A DNA stretch of 17,952 nucleotides, taken from assembly GCA_013812065.1 (NCBI GenBank), contig JACCUC010000210.1:1-17952 (forward strand), in the 5' to 3' direction. Shown piece after piece: positions 12,800 to 17,952 of this stretch. Every line of letters begins with the position of its first letter. Position 1 is the first letter of the stretch. The translations under genes were made by a program, and so were the position numbers. Source of the stretch: Thermoleophilaceae bacterium (GTDB lineage: Bacteria; Actinomycetota; Thermoleophilia; Solirubrobacterales; Thermoleophilaceae). The notes beneath the pieces are model-generated. The model worked only from the letters and a program-made list of their open reading frames with translations. It made no database searches and was not told the origin of the DNA.

Positions 12800-15622
12800 A
12801 TGGGCCTTGAGATCGCGCTGCTCGGCCCGCCGCGCGTGGAGCGGGACGGGCGCCCCGTCGCCTTCGACACGCGCAAGGCCACGGCTCTGCTCGCGCACCT
12901 GGCCCTGACCGAGCGGCCGCGCTCGCGCGACGCCCTGGCGGAGCTGCTGTGGCCCGGACGCGACGGGGAGCACGCCCGCGGCGCCCTGCGGCGCACGCTC
13001 TCGACGCTCCGAAAGGCGGTCGGGGCCGAGTGGGTCGAGACGACCGGCGACAGCGTCGCCCTGACGCGCGGAACGGGCTTGGCCATCGACGTCGATCGGT
13101 TCCGCGAGCTCGCCTCGGCAGGCGGGGAGCACGAGCTGGAGGCGGCGGTCGAGGTCTTCCGGGGAGAGCCCTTCGAGGGCTTCACCGTCCGCGACAGCCC
13201 CGACTACGAGGACTGGCAGCTCGTCGAGGCAGACGGGCTGCGCCGCGAGCTGGCGACGGTCCTGCGCGAGCTCGTCGGGCGCCTGGCCGCCCGGGGCGAG
13301 CACGGGCGAGCGCTCGCACACGCGCGGCACTGGCTCGATCTCGACCCGCTGCACGAGCCCGCGCACCGCCAGGTCATCCGCCTGCTCGCGTGGAGCGGCG
13401 ACCGCGCTGCGGCCCTCAGCCAATACCGGGAGTGCGTGCGCACGCTGAGCGCCGAGCTCGGCGTGGCCCCGCTCGAGGAGACGATCGCCCTCTACGAGCA
13501 GCTGTCCGACGGGACGTTCGCCCCGACTGAGGCGCCGGCTCGGACGGCGGCCTCGCGTCCTTTGTTCTCGCCCCCGCCCGAGCTGCCGCTCGTGGGCCGG
13601 GAGGCCGAGTTGGAGGCGCTCCTCGCGGCCCGGCCCGATTACGGATCGGACGGCCGTGTCGCCGCGATCGAGGGCGAGGCCGGGACCGGGAAGACCCGCC
13701 TGGCCCGGGAGCTTCTCCGGCGCGCCCGCGACGCGGGCGCCGCCGTGCTCGAGGCGCGCTGCCACGACGACGAGGCTCGGATCGCTTACGGCCCGGTCAT
13801 CGAGCTGCTGCACGCGGCGGCAGAGCGAGCCGCGCGCCATCCGTGGCCTGAGATCGTCTCGGCACAGGCCCTGGCGGACGTGGCCCGCCTCGCTCCGGAG
13901 CTCGCCGAGCTCCGCGACGACGTCCCGGAGCCGGCCGCTCTCGAGGGCCCCGGGGCCACCGCCCGGCTGCTCGAGGCCATCGCTGCCGTACTGGCCGCGG
14001 CCTGTGCCGGCGAGGCGCCCGGGATCGTCTTCGTGGACGACCTCCAGAGCGCCGACGAGGCGACGCTCGACGCGGTCTCCTACGTCGCCCGCCGCCTGCG
14101 CGGCCGGCCGCTGCTCGTCCTCCTCGCCTGGCGCCGCGAGGCCGTGGCGCCCGGGCACCGGCTGCGCCGGCTGGTGGGCGAGCTCGGTCGGGAGGGGGTG
14201 GCCACGACGGTCGCGCTCGGGCGTCTGGCCGAGAACGAGGTCGTCGAGCTGGTGGAGGCGGTCGCGCCGGGGCCCATCGATCCGGGTCTCGGCGAACGGG
14301 TCAACTCGGAGAGCGAGGGGATACCGCTGCTCGTCGCCGAGTACGTCGCTGTGCTGCGTGGGGGCGGACGGCTCGACGACCGCTCGCCGCCGGGAAAGGC
14401 CGGCGACCTGCTGCGCGCGCGTCTCGACCCGCTCGGCGAGGCGTCACGGCAGGTCCTCGGCGCCGCGGCGGTCATCGGGCGCTCGTTCGATTTCGATGCG
14501 ATGCGCTCAGCCAGCGGGCGCAGCGACGAGGAGGCGGTGACCGCGCTCGAGGAGCTCGCCTCCGCCGGAATCGTGCGGGAGCTCGGCGGGTCGCGGGCCA
14601 CCTACGACTTCGCGCACGCGAGGCTGCGTGCCCTGGTCTACGAGGCGATCGGGCTGGCGCGGCGGAGGCTCCTGCACCGGCGGGTCGCCGACCTCTTGTC
14701 GACGCGCGGCCGCCCGGACCCCGACGCCGCGCTGGCAGCCCATCACTACCGCCTGGCGGGCCGCGACGAGCAGGCCGCCGAGCACCACCGGCTCGCCGCC
14801 CGGCACGCCGCGTCGCTGCGGGCCCATGCCGACGCCCTAATGCACGTCGAGGCCGCGCTCGGGCTCGGCCATCCCGAGCAGGCCGAGCTGCAGGAGGAGA
14901 GAGGCGATCTTCAGACGCTGCTCGGAGACTACGCGGGCGCCCTCTCGAGCTACGAGCTGGCCGCCGCCGGCCACGACGTCGACCGGCTTTCGGCGCTCGA
15001 GCACAAGATCGGCGGCGTCCACGCGCGCCGGGGGGAGTGGGACCGCGCGGAGGCGCGCTACGGCGCCGCGCTGGCCTCGATCTCGGATGGGGAGACGGCG
15101 CTGCGGGCGCGCATCCAGGCCGACCGCAGCCTGACGGCGTACCGGACGGGCCGAGTCCCCGAGGCGACGGCGCTCGCCGAGGAGGCGCGCGACCTCGCCC
15201 GGGAGGCCGACGATCGCCGGGCGCGGGCCCAGGCCCACAATGCGCTCGGGATCCTGCTCCGCAGCGACGGTCGCCTTGGAGAGGCACGCGATGAGCTCGG
15301 TCGTAGCCTCGAGCTCGCGGAGGAGCTCGACGACCCCGAGGCACGGATCGCCGCGCTCAACAACCTCGCCCTCGCGTTGCGCGAGGCCTCAGAGCTCGAG
15401 CCGGCGCTCGCGCTCACCAAGCGCGCCCTGGCGCTCTGCGACTCCGCGGGCGACCGCCACCGCGAGGCGGCCATTCACAACAATCTCGCCGACCTTCACC
15501 ACGTCACGGGTCACGCTGAGGAGTCGATGGCCCACCTCAAGCGGGCCGTCGCGATCTTCGCCGAGGTCGGAGCCGACGACGCGACCCGGCTGCCGGAGAT
15601 CTGGAAGCTCGTGAGCTGGTAG
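12800..15622 (+). CDS. SARP/AfsR-type transcriptional regulator with BTAD, AAA ATPase and TPR domains
   Basis: The 940-residue protein starts MGLEIALLGPPRVERDGRPV, the entry to an OmpR-like winged helix (about 1-95). A bacterial transcriptional activation domain follows at about 100-240 (AVEVFRGEPFEGF, HARHWLDLDPLHEPAHRQVI, YRECVRTLSAELGVAPLEET). An AAA/STAND-like ATPase begins at LVGREAELEALLA, with Walker A GEAGTGKTR (about 291-299) and Walker B IVFVDDLQ (about 408-416). Residues about 650-930 form TPR-type helical repeats (NALGILLRSDGRLGEARDEL, NNLALALREA, NNLADLHHVTGHAEESMAHL). Such proteins activate target promoters in response to a bound signal or partner. There is no C-terminal LuxR helix-turn-helix. 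I chose ATG 12800, right at the family N-terminus. It is divergent from the cupredoxin lipoprotein operon, which may be a target. Confidence 0.9.
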   Translation: MGLEIALLGPPRVERDGRPVAFDTRKATALLAHLALTERPRSRDALAELLWPGRDGEHARGALRRTLSTLRKAVGAEWVETTGDSVALTRGTGLAIDVDRFRELASAGGEHELEAAVEVFRGEPFEGFTVRDSPDYEDWQLVEADGLRRELATVLRELVGRLAARGEHGRALAHARHWLDLDPLHEPAHRQVIRLLAWSGDRAAALSQYRECVRTLSAELGVAPLEETIALYEQLSDGTFAPTEAPARTAASRPLFSPPPELPLVGREAELEALLAARPDYGSDGRVAAIEGEAGTGKTRLARELLRRARDAGAAVLEARCHDDEARIAYGPVIELLHAAAERAARHPWPEIVSAQALADVARLAPELAELRDDVPEPAALEGPGATARLLEAIAAVLAAACAGEAPGIVFVDDLQSADEATLDAVSYVARRLRGRPLLVLLAWRREAVAPGHRLRRLVGELGREGVATTVALGRLAENEVVELVEAVAPGPIDPGLGERVNSESEGIPLLVAEYVAVLRGGGRLDDRSPPGKAGDLLRARLDPLGEASRQVLGAAAVIGRSFDFDAMRSASGRSDEEAVTALEELASAGIVRELGGSRATYDFAHARLRALVYEAIGLARRRLLHRRVADLLSTRGRPDPDAALAAHHYRLAGRDEQAAEHHRLAARHAASLRAHADALMHVEAALGLGHPEQAELQEERGDLQTLLGDYAGALSSYELAAAGHDVDRLSALEHKIGGVHARRGEWDRAEARYGAALASISDGETALRARIQADRSLTAYRTGRVPEATALAEEARDLAREADDRRARAQAHNALGILLRSDGRLGEARDELGRSLELAEELDDPEARIAALNNLALALREASELEPALALTKRALALCDSAGDRHREAAIHNNLADLHHVTGHAEESMAHLKRAVAIFAEVGADDATRLPEIWKLVSW

Positions 15623-15672
15623 AGCCTGGCTTCGACTCGCATAAGGCGCCTGGCCCCCGGGGCCACGAAAGC

Positions 15673-15704
15673 GAGCGACCCGCCGAGGGGGCGGCGGGTC
15701 GCTC
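15673..15704. terminator. Strong 13-bp hairpin, probable transcription terminator
   Basis: GAGCGACCCGCCG (15673-15685) pairs perfectly with CGGCGGGTCGCTC (15692-15704), leaving a six-base loop. It lies 50 bases after the SARP stop. No T tract follows on the plus strand; on the minus strand only GCTTTCG follows. This is the hairpin-only type often seen in high-GC actinobacteria. Confidence 0.75.
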
Positions 15705-15728
15705 AGGGAGGAGTGCTGCGTTATGTGA

Positions 15729-15794
15729 TCTCTGAGGGAAAGTCTCGTGACTGCTGCTACCGGCTCCTGTGTCCGCCGGGTCGCTGCTCAGAGA
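15729..15794 (+). ncRNA. Candidate structured RNA element upstream of the CNNM/CorC gene
   Basis: An outer perfect 8-bp stem (TCTCTGAG/CTCAGAGA) encloses an inner 5-bp stem (CCGGC/GCCGG) in a 66-base segment. I could not match it to the M-box, ydaO or cobalamin riboswitch patterns I know. It may be a leader element or only a chance dyad; confidence is low. Confidence 0.25.
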
Positions 15795-15933
15795 CAGTTC
15801 CCAATCTAGGCTGTCTGCGGGCGGATGTCTGTGAGTGCGATCACACGGCTCGCGAGCCCGGGCGTTTGCCGACGGCGACGGCGAGGAAGATCGCCTGGGA
15901 GCGCGATTTCGCCATGTCGTCGCTCCGTCCACT

Positions 15934-17265
15934 GTGGCCTTCGAACTGATCCTCACCTTCGCGCTCGTCGCCGCCAACGGCTTCTTCGTGGCCACCGAGT
16001 TCGCCATTACCCGCATGCGGCCTGCGCAGGTGACCGATCTCGAGAGCGAGGGGAGGGCCGGAGCCGGCTCGGTGCGCCACGCCCTCGACCGGATCGACGC
16101 CTACCTGGCGGCGTGTCAGCTCGGCATCACCATGGCGAGCCTCGGCCTGGGCGTGGTCGGCGAGCGCGTCTTCCACGAGCTGCTCGAGCCGCTCCTGGGG
16201 GACGAGGCGCGGATCGCGAGCGTCGGCCTCGCCGGGGCGGCCGCCTTCGTGATCATCACCCTGCTCCACGTCGTCCTCGGCGAGCTCGCCCCCAAGAGCC
16301 TCGCGATCGCTCGCACCGAGCCCACCTCCCTCGCCGTGGCCACCCCGATGCGGATCTTCTACTTCCTGACCAGGCCCGTCGTCGATCTCTTCAACGGGAT
16401 GGGCAACCTGGTTCTCAAGCCGTTCGGGATCCCGCCGGCCCGCGAGGCCGGCCACGCACCGGCCTCCGAGGCGGAGCTGCGCACGCTCGTACGCCAGAGC
16501 TCGGAGGAGGGCCTGATCGACCCCCACGAGCAGGCCTTCGCCGACAACGTCTTCTCCTTCGGCGACCGCCGCACGCGCGAGGTCATGGTCCCCCGGCCCG
16601 AGGTGAAGGTGGTGTCGGCCGACGAGACTCCCGCGGACGCCGCCCAGCGCTCGCGCGAGACCGGCCACACCCGCTTTCCGGTCGTCGAGCCGGATGGGGG
16701 ACTCGACGACGTCGCAGGACTCCTGCACGTGAAGGACGTACTCTCCGAGGCCCTCGAGTCGCGCGAGGTCGAGCTGCGCGCGCTGGCGCGGCCGCTGCCG
16801 TCCGTCTCCGACGCAACCGCGGTGGACGAGCTCCTGCGCAAGCTGCGCCGAGAGCGCCACCACATGGCGCTCGTGGTCGACGAGCACGGCACGGCGACCG
16901 GGATCGTCACCCTGGAGGACGTGCTCGAGGAGATCGTCGGCGAGATCGAGGACGAGTTCGACCCGTCCGGCGCCGAGCTCGTCCACCGCGACGGCGATGC
17001 GGTCGTGATTCAAGGCGAGGCCCCGGTGCGGCTCGTCGAGGAGCAGCTGGGCATCGAGCTGGGCGCGCGCGAGGCCACGATCGGAGGCCACGTCGTGGAG
17101 GCCATGGGGCGCCTGCCGCGCAAGGGCGAGGTCGTGCAGGTCGACGGTCGCCCGCTGGAGGTCACCAGGGTGGGCGAGGCGAGGGTGGAGGAGTTGCGGG
17201 CCGAGCCGGTGTCGGAGGACGGGGAGGAGTCGGGCGAAGGCGAGACCGAGGGCGAGCGAAGCTAG
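15934..17265 (+). CDS. CNNM/DUF21-CBS-CorC family membrane protein (hemolysin C-like, probable Mg2+/divalent cation efflux)
   Basis: The 443-residue protein starts with a membrane segment, FELILTFALVAANGFFVATEFA, the standard opening of the DUF21 (CNNM) transmembrane domain, which ends around residue 185 and contains the conserved HVVLGELAPKSLAIAR. Two CBS domains follow at about 210-335 (VMVPRPEVKVVSADETPAD, VDEHGTATGIVTLEDVLEEI). A CorC/HlyC domain is at about 345-430 (GDAVVIQGEAPVRLVEEQLG, GHVVEAMGRLPRKGEVV). The tail is acidic (EDGEESGEGETEGE). CNNM relatives export Mg2+ or couple to it. GTG 15934 gives the usual start; an in-frame GTG at 15835 would add a 33-residue non-hydrophobic leader. 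No good ribosome binding site is visible before GTG 15934, so the exact start is uncertain. Confidence 0.88.
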   Translation: MAFELILTFALVAANGFFVATEFAITRMRPAQVTDLESEGRAGAGSVRHALDRIDAYLAACQLGITMASLGLGVVGERVFHELLEPLLGDEARIASVGLAGAAAFVIITLLHVVLGELAPKSLAIARTEPTSLAVATPMRIFYFLTRPVVDLFNGMGNLVLKPFGIPPAREAGHAPASEAELRTLVRQSSEEGLIDPHEQAFADNVFSFGDRRTREVMVPRPEVKVVSADETPADAAQRSRETGHTRFPVVEPDGGLDDVAGLLHVKDVLSEALESREVELRALARPLPSVSDATAVDELLRKLRRERHHMALVVDEHGTATGIVTLEDVLEEIVGEIEDEFDPSGAELVHRDGDAVVIQGEAPVRLVEEQLGIELGAREATIGGHVVEAMGRLPRKGEVVQVDGRPLEVTRVGEARVEELRAEPVSEDGEESGEGETEGERS

Positions 17266-17278
17266 CTTCACCCCAGAG

Positions 17279-17284
17279 TAATCT
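17279..17284 (+). promoter_or_regulatory. Putative -10 box of tlyA
   Basis: TAATCT fits TANNNT and ends eight bases before ATG 17293. The gap between the CNNM stop and tlyA is 27 bases and shows no clear ribosome binding site, so a leaderless or near-leaderless tlyA transcript is possible beside read-through. Confidence 0.4.
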
Positions 17285-17292
17285 GGCGGCCG

Positions 17293-17952
17293 ATGGTCAA
17301 GACGAGGCTCGATGCCCTGCTCGTCGAGCGCGGCCTGTACGAGTCGCGCTCGCGCGCCGCCGCGGCGGTCATGGCCGGCGACGTCCGCCTCGGCGAGCCG
17401 GTGGGCGGACGGACGGCCAAGCCCGGTCAGCTCGTCCGAGCCGACGTCGAGCTGCTCCTGGCCCGGCCGGCGCAGTACGTCTCGCGCGGGGGGATCAAGC
17501 TCGCCCACGGTCTCGACGCGCTCGGGCTCGACCCGGGCGGGCGCCGCTGCCTCGACGTCGGGGCCTCCACCGGCGGCTTCTCCGACTGCCTGCTCCAGCG
17601 CGGGGCCGCGGCGGTGACCGCCGTCGACGTCGGGTACGGCGATCTCGCGTGGCGCCTGCGCTCCGACCCCCGGGTGACCGTGCTCGAGCGCACGAACGCG
17701 CGCACGCTGCGCCCCGAGCTGCTCCTCTACCGGCCCGAGCTCGCCGTCCTCGACCTCTCCTTCATCTCCCTGGTCAAGGTTCTGACGGCGGTCCTCGCCT
17801 GCCTCGAAGGGCGCTTCGACGCGCTCGCGCTCGTCAAGCCGCAGTTCGAGCTCGGTCCGGAGCGGGTCGCGCGGGGCGGGGTGGTCCGCGACGCGGATGC
17901 GCGGCGCGAGGCCCTCGTCGCGGTGGCCGGCCACGCGCGCGACGAGCTCGGG
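17293..17952 (+). CDS. tlyA: TlyA family 16S/23S rRNA (cytidine-2'-O)-methyltransferase, 5' part
   Basis: The frame is open from ATG 17293 to the window edge, giving 220 residues, with the C-terminus missing. An S4 RNA-binding domain occupies about residues 1-60 (RLDALLVERGLYESRSRAAA). A FtsJ-like methyltransferase follows, with YVSRGGIKLAHGL, the SAM-binding LDVGASTGGFSDCLLQ, VTAVDVGYGDLAWRLR, LDLSFISLVKVL and VKPQFELG. In known TlyA proteins the enzyme methylates 2'-hydroxyls of cytidines in both rRNAs; its loss gives capreomycin/viomycin resistance in mycobacteria. The usual family length is about 250-270, so 30-50 residues lie outside. TlyA often neighbours dxs or NAD kinase and recN; here it follows the CNNM gene by 27 bases. 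Confidence 0.93.
   Translation, partial: MVKTRLDALLVERGLYESRSRAAAAVMAGDVRLGEPVGGRTAKPGQLVRADVELLLARPAQYVSRGGIKLAHGLDALGLDPGGRRCLDVGASTGGFSDCLLQRGAAAVTAVDVGYGDLAWRLRSDPRVTVLERTNARTLRPELLLYRPELAVLDLSFISLVKVLTAVLACLEGRFDALALVKPQFELGPERVARGGVVRDADARREALVAVAGHARDELG

Larger units (their letters stand above)
15623..15933. other. Intergenic stretch of about 310 bases with structured leader candidate
   Basis: No convincing gene lies here. After the SARP stop comes a minor dyad (TGGCCC/GGGCCA near 15650-15664), then the 13-bp terminator hairpin. Next is a segment with nested pairing: TCTCTGAG at 15729-15736 against CTCAGAGA at 15787-15794, and inside it CCGGC (15760-15764) against GCCGG (15775-15779). 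A TANNNT element (TAGGCT, 15807-15812) could be a promoter for the downstream membrane protein. The base composition looks less GC-rich than the neighbouring genes. Confidence 0.55.

Noticed and set aside
11332..13185. A 617-codon minus-strand frame as one protein
   Set aside because: Its first three quarters are shadow of the lipoprotein gene; only the part from 11838 down (MAHFEHTV) is meaningful, as the start of the broken SRPBCC gene.
12764..14158. A 464-codon open frame on the minus strand, opposite the SARP gene
   Set aside because: Composition is that of an antisense shadow; the plus strand has winged-helix, BTAD and Walker motifs.
15713..15949. A 78-codon plus-strand frame before the CNNM gene
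   Set aside because: Cys-rich but with no binding site or motif, and it runs into the CNNM start; the region reads better as structured noncoding DNA.
15841..17934. A 697-codon open frame on the minus strand, opposite the CNNM gene and tlyA
   Set aside because: No motif; covers two confident genes.
1..17952. CRISPR arrays, tRNA or rRNA genes, transposases and integrases
   Set aside because: No regularly spaced repeats with spacers, no cloverleaf with CCA end, no rRNA signature and no DDE or integrase motif seen. The only direct repeats found are the CCAG tract, the 26-base STAS repeat and the 18-base motif.

Overview
This 17,952-base window is very GC-rich, packed with tightly overlapping genes, and uses GTG and TTG starts freely. 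The gene content fits a high-GC actinobacterium: squalene/hopanoid desaturase HpnE, fused phosphatase/anti-sigma regulators, a SARP-type regulator, TlyA, and putative leaderless promoters. Thermoleophilia is my guess, but no ribosomal RNA is present to confirm it. Apart from the partial genes at the two ends, nearly every base is assigned. The largest gene-free stretch is about 310 bases (15623-15933).

Region 1 (1-3468, plus strand) is an isoprenoid supply operon. It holds the C-terminal part of hpnE, a farnesyl-diphosphate-type synthase (ispA) and dxs. Each start codon overlaps the preceding stop. Together they cover the first step of the MEP pathway, prenyl chain building, and the last step to squalene.

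Region 2 (3465-8167, minus strand) is a five-gene operon. It begins with one protein carrying GAF, PP2C phosphatase and anti-sigma kinase domains. Two STAS anti-sigma-antagonist proteins follow, then a conserved protein of unknown function and a phytoene-dehydrogenase-like FAD oxidoreductase. Four of the five genes overlap a neighbour by 4-20 bases. No sigma factor is present. The likely working unit is a partner-switching switch whose phosphatase and kinase are fused and whose operon also carries enzymes.

Region 3 (8260-8861, plus strand) is a small toxin-antitoxin pair: a ribbon-helix-helix antitoxin and a MazF-like toxin. It is divergent from region 2 across a short intergenic segment with a CCAG x5 tandem repeat.

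Region 4 (8872-12692, minus strand) is a second operon. In order of transcription it holds a lipoprotein with a duplicated cupredoxin-like fold, a broken SRPBCC gene, and two tandem paralogous membrane proteins. The second of these has a one-base frameshift.

Region 5 (12800-17952, plus strand) holds a 940-residue SARP/BTAD-AAA-TPR regulator, a strong hairpin, a structured intergenic segment, a CNNM/CBS/CorC-type membrane protein and the 5' part of tlyA.

The most notable points are the following. The two divergent intergenic regions, 4.5 kb apart, share an 18-base motif (16/18 identical). The partner-switching genes are coupled to an oxidoreductase. Region 4 shows decay of two genes. And dxs and tlyA, which often lie side by side in bacteria, are separated here by about 14 kb of stress and regulatory genes.
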